Part shown: positions 1-8,050 of the stretch, piece after piece
Layout: each line of letters opens with the position of its first letter
Position numbering within the stretch: the first letter of the stretch is position 1
DNA from: Woeseiaceae bacterium
GTDB taxonomy: Bacteria > Pseudomonadota > Gammaproteobacteria > Steroidobacterales > Woeseiaceae
Assembly (NCBI GenBank): GCA_021773135.1
Contig: JAJFKP010000056.1
Coordinates: 1-64,000 of the forward strand
Reading direction: 5' to 3'
Length of the DNA stretch: 64,000 nucleotides
The notes under the pieces: generated by a model
What the model was told of the DNA's origin: nothing
The model's input: only the letters and a program-made list of their open reading frames with translations
The model's database searches: none
Position numbers and translations under genes: made by a program

Positions 1-1
1 A

Positions 2-574
2 GAGATCATGCAGGTGCCGCCGATGTACTCGGCATTGAAGAAGGATGGCAAGCGCCTCTATGAATTAGCGCGCAAGGGTCTGGTGGTTGAGCGTGAGGCC
101 AGGCCGGTCACCATTCATGCGATCGAATTGATCGAAAGTCACGGCACGCGGCTCGTTCTTACGGTCAGCTGCTCAAAAGGCACCTATATCAGGACCTTAA
201 TTGAGGATATCGCGGTGGCAGCCGGCACGATCGCCCATACCGCAAGGCTGCATCGGGAAACGGTCGGCACGTTTCGGTCTGAGGATATGCTGGACATGTC
301 GGGCGCGGAACAGGCGGCCATTGACGGCCCGGCAGCGTTGCGTGAGCGGCTTTTACCGGCTGACGTGGCCCTTGCCTCCTGGCCGGCATGTAAGGTCAGT
401 GTTGCTGACGTTGAGCGTTTTTGCGGCGGTCAGGCGGTTCCCAGCGACGCGATTGGCGAGGGTTTGACCAAGGTATATGACCCGGAGCGTACATTCCTGG
501 GCATCGGCCAGTTGCGGGCAGATGGGGCAGTGCTGCCGAAGCGAATTTTCCATCGTCGGCAAGCTGGCGATTAA
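2..574 (+). CDS. truB: tRNA pseudouridine(55) synthase TruB, 5'-truncated by window edge
   Basis: The visible 191 codons are the C-terminal two thirds of TruB, which makes pseudouridine 55 in the T-loop of elongator tRNAs. The frame is open from base 2. It shows the family stretch QVPPMYSALKKDG at the very start, then the KGTYIRTLIEDI segment and a C-terminal PUA-like region. The catalytic aspartate lies upstream of the window, so it cannot be checked. The gene is followed by a hairpin terminator and rpsO, the usual gammaproteobacterial order rbfA-truB-rpsO-pnp. Confidence 0.95.
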   Translation, partial: EIMQVPPMYSALKKDGKRLYELARKGLVVEREARPVTIHAIELIESHGTRLVLTVSCSKGTYIRTLIEDIAVAAGTIAHTARLHRETVGTFRSEDMLDMSGAEQAAIDGPAALRERLLPADVALASWPACKVSVADVERFCGGQAVPSDAIGEGLTKVYDPERTFLGIGQLRADGAVLPKRIFHRRQAGD

Positions 575-582
575 TTTATGTC

Positions 583-608
583 TCAGGCAAAAAAAGCCTG
601 ATTTTTTC
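583..608 (+). terminator. Rho-independent terminator after truB
   Basis: The arms TCAGGC (583-588) and GCCTGA (596-601) enclose a loop of seven A and are followed by six T. The stem is short but the T-tract is clean. It separates truB from rpsO, so rpsO probably has its own promoter. Confidence 0.6.
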
Positions 609-619
609 GTGTTTTAGAC

Positions 620-648
620 TATGACTGGACGGGTTCTGACGCTAGAAT
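620..648 (+). promoter_or_regulatory. Candidate sigma-70-type promoter for rpsO
   Basis: TATGAC at 620-625 and TAGAAT at 643-648 are separated by 17 bp. The -10 is a 5/6 match and the -35 is weak. The position, between the truB terminator and rpsO (start at 705), fits the separate rpsO promoter known from other gammaproteobacteria. This is inferred from sequence only. Confidence 0.35.
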
Positions 649-704
649 AGCGCGCTCAAAATCAAGGGCCAAGAAATAGTAAGAACGATTGGAGTTTCTT
701 AGAA

Positions 705-974
705 ATGTCACTGAATAGTGAAAGCAAAAGCAAGATCGTCGCCGAGTACTCGCGTGGCGAAAATGACACCGGGTCACCTGAAGTTCAGGTCGCGCTGCTG
801 TCTGCACGAATTTCCGAGCTGACCGGACATTTCGGTGAGCACAAGAAAGATCATCATTCCCGGCAAGGGCTCTTAATGATGGTTAACAAGCGTCGCAAGC
901 TGCTTGACTACCTCAAATCCAGAGACCAGGACCGGTATCGCGAGCTGATTTCCAGGCTCGGTCTACGCCGCTAA
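705..974 (+). CDS. rpsO: 30S ribosomal protein S15
   Basis: At 89 residues this is the normal length for S15, which binds the central domain of 16S rRNA and helps form a bridge to the 50S subunit. The conserved segments [27 protein letters not shown] and [12 protein letters not shown] are all present, and the protein ends with the typical LGLRR. The start is ATG with GGAG about ten bases upstream. It lies between truB and pnp. In the family S15 represses its own translation; no leader structure was verified here. Confidence 0.98.
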   Translation: MSLNSESKSKIVAEYSRGENDTGSPEVQVALLSARISELTGHFGEHKKDHHSRQGLLMMVNKRRKLLDYLKSRDQDRYRELISRLGLRR

Positions 975-1077
975 TTAAACATTCGGCGCCTTCGGCATTG
1001 AGCAGATACAACTGACGGCCCAAACATGGGACGCTTCGTTCTGCTGTGCCTAATCAACACAAATCAGAGAATTTAAA

Positions 1078-3165
1078 GTGAAATCAACGAGAAAGAGTTT
1101 CCAGTTCGGGGAACATCAGGTCACAATTGATACCGGCGCAATCGCGCGTCAGGCAGACGGCGCGGTCATGGTCGATATGGCTGAAACGACGGTGCTGGTC
1201 ACCGCGGTCGGCAGGAAAACGGCAGATCCAGGTCGTGATTTCTTCCCGCTGACGGTGAATTACCAGGAAAAAACCTACGCCGCGGGCAAGATTCCGGGCG
1301 GTTTCTTCAAAAGAGAAGGCCGACCCAGTGAGAAAGAGACGTTGACGTGTCGGCTTATCGACCGACCATGTCGTCCGCTGTTCCCTAAGGGATTCAAAAA
1401 CGAAGTCCAGATAATCGCCACGGTTGTGTCGCTTAATCCTGATGTGGACCCTGACATCCCGGCAATGATTGGCGCATCCGCGGCGCTGGCCATCTCAGGC
1501 ATGCCCTTTGCTGGCCCAATTGGCGCCGCACGGGTCGGGTACAAAGACGGCAGCTACCTGTTGAATCCGGGCCTGGCTGCCCTGGAAAATTCCGATCTGG
1601 ACCTCGTCGTTGCGGGTACCGAGGACGCTGTATTAATGGTCGAGTCCGAAGCCGACATGCTTTCAGAAGAGGTCATGCTGGGCGCTGTGATGTTTGGCCA
1701 CGAACAATTGCAGGTTGCTATTAACGCGATCAAGGAACTGGCGGCCGAGGTAGGTAAGCCAGCTTGGGATTGGCAGGCTCCGCCTGTGGATCAAGATCTG
1801 GACGCTGCTGTCGCCGCTGCCGCCGAAGGCGGATTGGCGGATGCATACCGGGTCACCGATAAGGTTGCTCGTCAGGCTCAGGTTGGCGACGCGAAAGCAG
1901 CAGCGATCGAGTCACTGACTTCGGACGACGACTCACGCTGGTCGGCAGATGAAGTGAAAGGCGCACTTTCCAAGTTGGAAAAGACCATTGTCCGGAATCG
2001 CGTCATCGAGGGTGAACCTCGTATCGACGGTCGCGATACCATCACGGTCCGACCAATCGATGTCGAAGTTGGCGTACTGCCGCGCGCACACGGTTCAGCG
2101 ATTTTCACCCGTGGCGAAACCCAGGCGATTGTTGCGACAACGCTCGGCACCGGTCGTGATGCCCAGATAATCGATGCGATTGAAGGCGAGCGAAAAGAGC
2201 CCTTCATGCTGCATTACAACTTTCCGCCATACTGTGTAGGTGAAACCGGTTTCGTCGGCTCACCGAAACGACGTGAGATCGGACATGGCAAGCTGGCTCG
2301 TCGCGGTGTGCAGGCTGTAATGCCCAATATGGAAGACTTTCCGTACGTAATTCGCGTTGTCTCGGAAATAACTGAGTCCAACGGTTCCAGTTCTATGGCT
2401 TCCGTTTGTGGCACCAGTCTTGCGCTGATGGATGCGGGTGTGCCGACCAAAGCACCGGTCGCAGGCGTGGCCATGGGCCTCGTCAAGGAAGGCGACAAGT
2501 TTGCAGTTCTCACCGACATCCTGGGCGACGAAGATCATCTGGGCGATATGGATTTCAAAGTTGCCGGTTCCGAGGGCGGAATCACTGCGTTGCAGATGGA
2601 TATCAAGATCCAGGGAATCACGCAGGAGATCATGAGCGCCGCGCTTGACCAGGCGAAAGACGCTCGCTTGCACATACTCGATGAGATGAACAAGGTTATT
2701 GGCACCCATCGCGAAGAAATGTCTGAATGGGCACCGACGATAATTAATATCAAGATTGATCCGGAGAAGATCCGCGACGTTATCGGCAAGGGTGGCGCGG
2801 TTATCCGTGCGATGACTGAAGAGACTGGCGCGTCTATCGACATAGACAACGATGGCACCGTAAGAATTGCCTCGGTTGATGGCGAATCCGGTCGGGAAGC
2901 GCTGCGACGCATCGAGCTTATTACCGCTGACGTCGAAGTAGGCCGTATCTATGACGGTAAAGTGGCCCGGCTAATGGACTTCGGTGCATTCGTGACCATT
3001 CTTCCGGGCAAGGACGGTCTGGTGCATATCTCGCAAATTTCCAACGAGCGGGTCGAGAAAGTCAGCGACAAACTCGCCGAGGGTGATGAGGTCAAGGTGA
3101 AAGTGCTTGAAGTTGATCGCCAGGGCCGGGTGAGACTGTCTATGAAGGAAATTGAAGCCTCGTAA
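1078..3165 (+). CDS. pnp: Polyribonucleotide nucleotidyltransferase (PNPase)
   Basis: This 695-residue protein has the full PNPase layout: two RNase PH-like domains (roughly 1-210 and 315-545) joined by an alpha-helical linker, then a KH domain (about 555-615, with the IGKGG loop near 568) and an S1 domain (about 622-692, [21 protein letters not shown]). PNPase degrades RNA 3' to 5' by phosphorolysis and works with RNase E in the degradosome. The start codon is GTG, preceded by only a weak purine stretch. It follows rpsO by about 100 bp and ends at a strong hairpin terminator. Confidence 0.98.
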   Translation: MKSTRKSFQFGEHQVTIDTGAIARQADGAVMVDMAETTVLVTAVGRKTADPGRDFFPLTVNYQEKTYAAGKIPGGFFKREGRPSEKETLTCRLIDRPCRPLFPKGFKNEVQIIATVVSLNPDVDPDIPAMIGASAALAISGMPFAGPIGAARVGYKDGSYLLNPGLAALENSDLDLVVAGTEDAVLMVESEADMLSEEVMLGAVMFGHEQLQVAINAIKELAAEVGKPAWDWQAPPVDQDLDAAVAAAAEGGLADAYRVTDKVARQAQVGDAKAAAIESLTSDDDSRWSADEVKGALSKLEKTIVRNRVIEGEPRIDGRDTITVRPIDVEVGVLPRAHGSAIFTRGETQAIVATTLGTGRDAQIIDAIEGERKEPFMLHYNFPPYCVGETGFVGSPKRREIGHGKLARRGVQAVMPNMEDFPYVIRVVSEITESNGSSSMASVCGTSLALMDAGVPTKAPVAGVAMGLVKEGDKFAVLTDILGDEDHLGDMDFKVAGSEGGITALQMDIKIQGITQEIMSAALDQAKDARLHILDEMNKVIGTHREEMSEWAPTIINIKIDPEKIRDVIGKGGAVIRAMTEETGASIDIDNDGTVRIASVDGESGREALRRIELITADVEVGRIYDGKVARLMDFGAFVTILPGKDGLVHISQISNERVEKVSDKLAEGDEVKVKVLEVDRQGRVRLSMKEIEAS

Positions 3166-3183
3166 GAACTATGCCTTAAGCAA

Positions 3184-3222
3184 TAAAAAAAGCCCGGTGA
3201 TCAAATGATCCCGGGCTTTTTT
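3184..3222 (+). terminator. Strong Rho-independent terminator after pnp
   Basis: AGCCCGG (3191-3197) pairs with CCGGGCT (3211-3217). An inner GATC/GATC helix extends the stem. A-runs precede it and T-runs follow it, so it can work in both directions and may also end the convergent minus-strand aminotransferase transcript. Confidence 0.85.
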
Positions 3223-3245
3223 CTTGCCTGCCTTATAGCGCTTCT

Positions 3246-4361
3246 CTAGCCGAGAATCTTCTTGTATGCCTGGACGAAGTAACGCATTTCCTCGGGTTTT
3301 GCCATGCTGACGCGGAGCCAGTCTGTCATTGGCGGAAATGCGCGGCCGACCATGATGTTTTCCTGACGGAAAGCCTGCTGGAGTTCGACGACGTCGCGGC
3401 CGGTCTCGAAGAACGTGAAGTTGGCATTGGATTTGACGTAGCGCACCCCGCGTTCGTCCAGCATGCCCTCCACGATATCGAGCGATTCGCGATTTTTCCT
3501 GATCGTAAATTCCTGGAAGTCTTCGTCCAGATAGCTTGCCTTGGCGGCATTGATGCCCAATACGTTTAAGGCGCCGGTTTTCGCGCCGTTGATGCGCGTA
3601 ATTAGATCGGGATGAGCAAAGCCAAAGCCAACGCGCATGCCGGCAAGGCCGTGTATTTTTGACGCGGTCCGGGCTACGACTATGTTCTGGTGACCGTCAC
3701 GCACAAGGTCCATCATCGTCGCGTATTTCGAATTATCGACAAACTCGAAATAGGCCTCGTCAACGAAAACCATTCTGTCTTTGGCCACATCCACGACAAA
3801 ATCGCGCAGCGCATACTTGTCGATTATCGACGGAATAGGATTGTTCGGGTTCGCCAGGTATACGCATCGGGTATCCCGTCGAATCGCTTTGTGCATGGCA
3901 TCGAGGTCGACGTGCTTGGTGTCCGGGTCGACCGGAACCCGAATAATCTCGGAACCTGCCCGCTCCGCATAGCGCACCAGGTCGTGGTAGGTCGGGTCGG
4001 CACAAACAACTGAGCCGTTATCCATTCTGACCAACCTGCCGGCTGCCCGAAGAATTTCCCCGGACCCGGTGCCAATCGCCACGTGATCGTCGGGTAGATT
4101 GTTCATTCCCGCTACGATGCTGACCAGTGAGCGGCGATCACCGCCGTACTGATTCGTGTACTTGATGGAATCGACGATTGCCTGCAGCGCTACGCGCGAC
4201 GGTCCCCACGGGTTTTCGTTGGTCGCAGCTCGAATCATGTAATCGGGGCGGGGAATTTCCTCGCCAAATGCGGTGCTCATCAGTCCGCCGGCTGGAATCA
4301 TGCCCGCGCCGACAAGAGCGCCTCCCCCTAAAAGTACCTGTCGCCTGGAAACCGTACCCAT
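3246..4361 (-). CDS. Tat-exported class I/II aminotransferase, HisC-like
   Basis: This 371-residue PLP-dependent aminotransferase is similar to histidinol-phosphate aminotransferase. The PLP-binding lysine sits in ARTASKIHGLAGMRVGF, and the cofactor site NPNNP and VDEAYFEF are present. The N-terminus is unusual: MGTVSRRQVLLGGGALVGAG is a twin-arginine signal (SRRQVLL, then a hydrophobic core), so the folded, PLP-loaded enzyme is predicted to be moved to the periplasm. A cytoplasmic histidine-pathway role is therefore unlikely and the substrate is unknown. The gene stands alone, converges on the pnp terminator and has AGAGG 8-9 bases before its ATG. Fold confidence is high; substrate confidence is low. 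Confidence 0.85.
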   Translation of the reverse strand: MGTVSRRQVLLGGGALVGAGMIPAGGLMSTAFGEEIPRPDYMIRAATNENPWGPSRVALQAIVDSIKYTNQYGGDRRSLVSIVAGMNNLPDDHVAIGTGSGEILRAAGRLVRMDNGSVVCADPTYHDLVRYAERAGSEIIRVPVDPDTKHVDLDAMHKAIRRDTRCVYLANPNNPIPSIIDKYALRDFVVDVAKDRMVFVDEAYFEFVDNSKYATMMDLVRDGHQNIVVARTASKIHGLAGMRVGFGFAHPDLITRINGAKTGALNVLGINAAKASYLDEDFQEFTIRKNRESLDIVEGMLDERGVRYVKSNANFTFFETGRDVVELQQAFRQENIMVGRAFPPMTDWLRVSMAKPEEMRYFVQAYKKILG

Positions 4362-4603
4362 TGTCTGGTTACCTCTTTAAAATTGTCCTGAAATCCCGGC
4401 AGGCCTGCGGCATACCGGAGGTGAAATTAGCGCTCTGATCGAACGGAGCGTCGCCACAAAAGCACGCGATGTTTCGGCTTTAAAAACGACAACGAAACCC
4501 TAATGCCAATCGGGGTCCTATGCAAATACCTACCCGCAAAATCTCGCAAAAAAAAAGAGGAAATTCATTGCACAGGTAACCATGTGAATCACAAGCTGCG
4601 GGG

Positions 4604-4981
4604 CTATTTGAGTTCAATCTCGAGCCGGCTGCACTCCTGGACGACCTTGCTGGTCTCGCCACCGTGGGTCACACTCGCGGCCCAGACAACGTCGCCCAGT
4701 CGAAATGACTGCATCTCTTTTTGGCCGTCCAGGCCCGCTTCCATCCAGGCGCACGGACTCAGATAGACAACGAGCCGTTCAGGGTGGGCGTGCAGGGGAG
4801 GTGTTTCTCCGTTTCGTTCGGTCACCTTCAGTACCCGTAAATGGTCGTTCTCAAGGACATTTTCGAAAATATGCGGCGCTGCTTTGACGGGGTCGAGGGC
4901 CGAGAACTGGCCTTCCGCAAGGCCATACCCCAGCAGCCCGCCGAGCAGCAGCAAAATTGTGGGCTTTATTTCAAACGGCAT
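4604..4981 (-). CDS. Small cupin-fold protein with N-terminal membrane anchor or signal
   Basis: This protein of about 125 residues has a hydrophobic N-terminus (PTILLLLGGLLGYGLA) followed by a single cupin-like barrel with a PPLHAHPERLVVYL metal-site motif. I chose ATG at 4981 because TGGAG lies seven bases upstream. A GTG at 5008 would add nine residues and overlap the stop of the upstream hydrolase gene by four bases, so the two are translationally coupled or at least co-transcribed. The function is unknown. The anchor suggests action at the periplasmic face. Confidence 0.7.
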   Translation of the reverse strand: MPFEIKPTILLLLGGLLGYGLAEGQFSALDPVKAAPHIFENVLENDHLRVLKVTERNGETPPLHAHPERLVVYLSPCAWMEAGLDGQKEMQSFRLGDVVWAASVTHGGETSKVVQECSRLEIELK

Positions 4982-5004
4982 AACCAGTCTCCATGCGTCT
5001 TGCT

Positions 5005-6030
5005 TCACAGTCCGGGCATAGGACGGGAATGCCGCCCGGATTCGGAAATTTTTTCATCCAGATATTCAATGATTCGACCTGGCAGGTAGTAGTTTGGTTG
5101 CCATGGCAGGCCGCCCTCGACAAACCCTACGTGTCCACCGGATGTCGCAAGCTCTAACTGGACCGTTTCCGCAAGTTGGGCGAGATCGGGAACGGCGCCA
5201 GGTGTCATGAACGGGTCGTCCAGCGAGTTAATTATCAGTGTAGGTCGGCGAATGTCGTGCAGGAATTTGATGGAACTGCATCGATCGTAGTACTCGTTCT
5301 TTCCCTGGAAGCCATGCAATGGGGCTGTGAGGGCGTCGTCGAATTCTGCAAAAGTCCTGGCGGCCATTGCCCGGTTCCAATCAAACGCTGCGGTATGTTG
5401 GTCGAATTTTCGGGCCACCGCTTTCTTCATGCGCTTTATCAATAAGTATTGGTAAAACTTTGAAAAACCTGTAGATAAAGCTTCCGCCGAGTTATGTAAA
5501 TTAAGTGGTACGCTAACGGCTGCTGCTGCATCGAGAGGCGTTGAGGTGCCATTCTCACCGAGGTATTTCAGCAATACATTGCCGCCAAGCGAGTAGCCAG
5601 CAGCGACCATGGGCCCTTCGTGGCCCGCCGCGCGTAACGACTCAAGAAAGAACCGGATGTCATCCGTTTCGCCAGCGTGATAACGGCGTGGTAGTCGATT
5701 GCGATAGTCGCCGCAATCACGAAAGTGGAGAACGGCGGCCCGCCAGTGGTGATTGGCAGCAGCTTTGAGCAGCATGCGTGCGTATGGTGAATCCACAGAA
5801 CCTTCCAGGCCGTGCAGGATAACCAATATCGGCGCGCCCGAGTCCGGCGAAGGCCCTTCCTCCATCCAGTCAACGACAGTCGTGTCGCCGTCGGGCAAAT
5901 CGAGGAATTCCCGTCTTACGGCCTTTCGTGGCGCACCCGCCCACGGAAACGATGGGTAGATCGTTTGCGCGTGACGGTTCTTCAACCACCAGGCGGGTTT
6001 GAACCTGCTTGGAAATATTTTCGCTTGCAA
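5005..6030 (-). CDS. YheT family alpha/beta hydrolase
   Basis: At 341 residues this is normal length for the YheT/ABHD1-3 branch of alpha/beta hydrolases. It opens with FKPAWWLKNRHAQTIYPSF, a hallmark of the family. It has LHGLEGS (oxyanion region), the nucleophile elbow GYSLGGN, an acid in NSLDDPFM and a C-terminal histidine in GGHVGF. The physiological substrate of YheT proteins is not established; they are esterase-like. The start appears to be TTG at 6030, as no ATG fits the conserved N-terminus. The downstream cupin gene overlaps or abuts its stop. Confidence 0.9.
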   Translation of the reverse strand: MQAKIFPSRFKPAWWLKNRHAQTIYPSFPWAGAPRKAVRREFLDLPDGDTTVVDWMEEGPSPDSGAPILVILHGLEGSVDSPYARMLLKAAANHHWRAAVLHFRDCGDYRNRLPRRYHAGETDDIRFFLESLRAAGHEGPMVAAGYSLGGNVLLKYLGENGTSTPLDAAAAVSVPLNLHNSAEALSTGFSKFYQYLLIKRMKKAVARKFDQHTAAFDWNRAMAARTFAEFDDALTAPLHGFQGKNEYYDRCSSIKFLHDIRRPTLIINSLDDPFMTPGAVPDLAQLAETVQLELATSGGHVGFVEGGLPWQPNYYLPGRIIEYLDEKISESGRHSRPMPGL

Positions 6031-6186
6031 ATCAATACTCAGTGCACGTTGGGTTTATATCATTGAATCCGAATTGCGGCGCGGCCTACGCACACCTGTT
6101 GAACTTCCAAAGCATGAGATCATTGCCAGACCGGGCTAAACGCCAGCTCTTCACTTCTGTTGACGAGAGCTGCCCTTTGATTTACA

Positions 6187-6367
6187 ACGCCGCTCTCGGA
6201 CGTCCTGTCGTTGCGCCGGGCGTCCTGCCCGTCGCCCTTCGGGTCAACACCTTGCGGCGTTGACCAAAATCGTTCCCGACGATGTTGTCGCGGCATAGAT
6301 ACATCCCTGTATAAACGCCGCTCTCGGACGTCCTGTCCTTCGCGGCATAAATACATCCCTGTATAAA
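6187..6367. repeat. Interleaved direct repeats in the YheT-phaR gap
   Basis: Two repeat types alternate. A 23-base unit beginning ACGCCGCTCTCGGACG occurs at 6187-6209 and 6315-6337. A 27-base unit beginning CGCGGCATA and containing TACATCCCTGTATAAA occurs at 6289-6315 and 6341-6367 (one mismatch). The copies abut, so the block looks like a partly duplicated dispersed intergenic element. No transposase is present. The reading frames that cross it have only repeat-derived sequence and were not called. Confidence 0.75.
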
Positions 6368-6394
6368 AAAGGCCCCCCGGTTTCGCGGGGGGCC
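6365..6394 (-). terminator. Rho-independent terminator for the phaR side
   Basis: GGCCCCCCG (6371-6379) pairs with CGGGGGGCC (6386-6394). On the minus strand the stem is followed by six T. This is a very stable stem with a textbook U-tract. It ends either the phaR transcript or the candidate small RNA. Confidence 0.85.
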
Positions 6395-6456
6395 AGCCAT
6401 GGAGTACTAACTCCTTCAGGCTGCGACAGGGGGCGGGGGAGCGTTGCCCTGTCGCA
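6365..6456 (-). ncRNA. Candidate small RNA or structured 3'UTR downstream of phaR
   Basis: On the minus strand the segment reads: hairpin TGCGACAGGG/CCCTGTCGCA (6447-6456 with 6422-6431) with a C-rich loop, a small GGAG/CTCC hairpin (6401-6414), and a GC-rich terminator (6371-6394) ending in six T. A TTGACA at 6487-6492 with TAGTTT 18 bp downstream (6463-6468) would start the RNA exactly at the first hairpin. A TAGAAT at 6475-6480 is an alternative -10. It lies about 90 nt after the phaR stop, so it may instead be the phaR 3'UTR. No known RNA family is recognised. Confidence 0.45.
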
Positions 6457-6549
6457 ATACTCAAACTAGGCCAGATTCTACCCTTCTGTCAAGCGTCGCA
6501 AAGCGCCTGAATTTGCGCTAAAAAGTCGAGGAACGGCTTGAAAACTGGC

Positions 6550-7047
6550 CTATTTGCTATCCTGCGAGAGAAATTCGGCAGATCCGTCATCTGCACGGGC
6601 TGCACCGGCAAATCTTCGCAATACCTCGTCCTGAAGCGCTTTCCAGCGAGCAATGTTTTTCTGGGCAACATCAGCGACCGCGGCAAACGGATCGTCGCCG
6701 ACGACCCGCATTACCTGCGCGCGCAAATTTTTCTGCTGCGTCATGAATAATTTCATACTTTGTTCAAGATAGTTGGCGGCTGAGCTGGGAACCACTTTCC
6801 CGTAGGAGCGTATGACTTGCGACAGGAAATCCTGGCTCATCACCGCTTCCCCTTTCTGTTCCTGCTCTGTGATGACCTGGAGGAGAATTGAACGCGTTAT
6901 ATCCTCGCCATTTTTCTGGTCGATGACGACGAATTCGGTCTTGCCGATAACCAGGCTACGAACATCGGACAGCGTGATATACCGGCTCTCTTCAGTGTCG
7001 TATAGACGACGATTGGGGTACTTTTTGATCGTTCGGGCGGGTTGCAT
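6550..7047 (-). CDS. phaR: PhaR/PhbR-type polyhydroxyalkanoate synthesis regulator
   Basis: This 165-residue protein begins with the diagnostic PHB/PHA accumulation regulator DNA-binding domain (ARTIKKYPNRRLYDTEESRYITLSDV), followed by the phasin-like PHB-interacting segment (LLQVITEQEQKGEAVMSQDFLSQVIRSYG). In PHA-producing bacteria PhaR represses phasin and PHA genes and is released by binding polymer granules. No PHA synthase or phasin lies in this window, so its targets are elsewhere. ATG start at 7047; minus strand, followed by a hairpin region. Confidence 0.9.
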   Translation of the reverse strand: MQPARTIKKYPNRRLYDTEESRYITLSDVRSLVIGKTEFVVIDQKNGEDITRSILLQVITEQEQKGEAVMSQDFLSQVIRSYGKVVPSSAANYLEQSMKLFMTQQKNLRAQVMRVVGDDPFAAVADVAQKNIARWKALQDEVLRRFAGAARADDGSAEFLSQDSK

Positions 7048-7097
7048 CGATTGGGTCTCATGTTCTGATTGGTAGATAAGATAGCTGAAATCTCGCG

Positions 7098-8009
7098 TCA
7101 GCCATAGCCAAACTGCCGTGCGGGGATCGATTTAAGGCCCCGCAGTGGCGCGGTATCCCAGTGTTCCATGGCCCACTGCCAGATCGACTCCAGATTCGCG
7201 CCGGTAAGTGCCCCGGGTGGCTCCTGCCGCAGCGCGCGAAGTGCGGATAGCAGCGTGTTTCCTGGGCATGCGGCTGACAGTGCCTCCGCGCCGGTCAGTT
7301 TACTGAGCTTCTGGCCATGATCGTTGTTTGCGACGGGAATATGGAGGTATTGCGGCGTCGACAGGCCAAGCTGCTGCTGCAGATATATCTGTCGAGGAGT
7401 GGAATCCATCAGGTCAATGCCGCGCACAATTTCCGTAATGCCCTGGTCGAAATCGTCAGCGACCACGGCAAGGTGATAGGCAATCAAACCGTCCCGCCTC
7501 TTGATTACGAAATCTCCTGATTCGGATTCCAGGCGCTGCGATTGCGGCCCCTGGGCGGCGTCGACGAACTGAATTGGCTCGTCGTGGGTCCTGATGCGGA
7601 TTGATGTCTCGCCCGACAGGCAACCTTTGCGACAGGAACCGGGATATATCACGCCTAACGGACCGCGCGGCGCATTAGCCAGATCGCGTCTTGAACAGGA
7701 ACATGCATACGCTATGCCGGTTGCAAGCAGCTGGTCTACAAGCGCCTCATGGCGTGTGGTGGATTTGCTTTGATAGGAAATCGGACCGTCCCACTCGAAT
7801 CCGAATGCGGCCAGGATATCGATAATGAGTTGGTCGGCGCCAGGCTGTTCGCGCGGAGGATCAATATCCTCGATTCTGACCAGCCAGCGGCCACCGACGC
7901 TTCGTGCCTGCAGGTAGCTCGCGACTGCGGCCAGCAGGGATCCGAAATGCAGCGCTCCTGTGGGAGAGGGCGCGAACCGGCCCACGTAGCTGGCAGGTTC
8001 GCTTCTCAT
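7098..8009 (-). CDS. gluQ: Glutamyl-Q tRNA(Asp) synthetase
   Basis: This 303-residue GluRS catalytic-domain paralogue loads glutamate onto queuosine 34 of tRNA(Asp). It has GRFAPSPTGALHFGSL (HIGH-like motif), the zinc-site cysteines in YACSCSRRDL and YPGSCRKGC, and GQKLSK (KMSKS-like). It lacks the anticodon-binding domain of GluRS, as expected at this length. It lies immediately downstream of dksA on the minus strand with a 41 bp gap. The dksA-gluQ pair is a widely conserved operon in gammaproteobacteria. ATG start at 8009. Confidence 0.95.
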   Translation of the reverse strand: MRSEPASYVGRFAPSPTGALHFGSLLAAVASYLQARSVGGRWLVRIEDIDPPREQPGADQLIIDILAAFGFEWDGPISYQSKSTTRHEALVDQLLATGIAYACSCSRRDLANAPRGPLGVIYPGSCRKGCLSGETSIRIRTHDEPIQFVDAAQGPQSQRLESESGDFVIKRRDGLIAYHLAVVADDFDQGITEIVRGIDLMDSTPRQIYLQQQLGLSTPQYLHIPVANNDHGQKLSKLTGAEALSAACPGNTLLSALRALRQEPPGALTGANLESIWQWAMEHWDTAPLRGLKSIPARQFGYG

Positions 8010-8050
8010 GGAATACCGACTAGCGTTCCTGTCGGCCGGCGCAAACAGAA

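Noticed and set aside
3246-4361. Calling the minus-strand aminotransferase hisC of histidine synthesis
   Set aside because: The Tat signal and lack of his genes nearby argue against a cytoplasmic biosynthetic role.
6120-6464. Minus-strand frames of 72 and 114 codons across the yheT-phaR gap
   Set aside because: Their sequence is made of the local repeats and terminators, with no family similarity.
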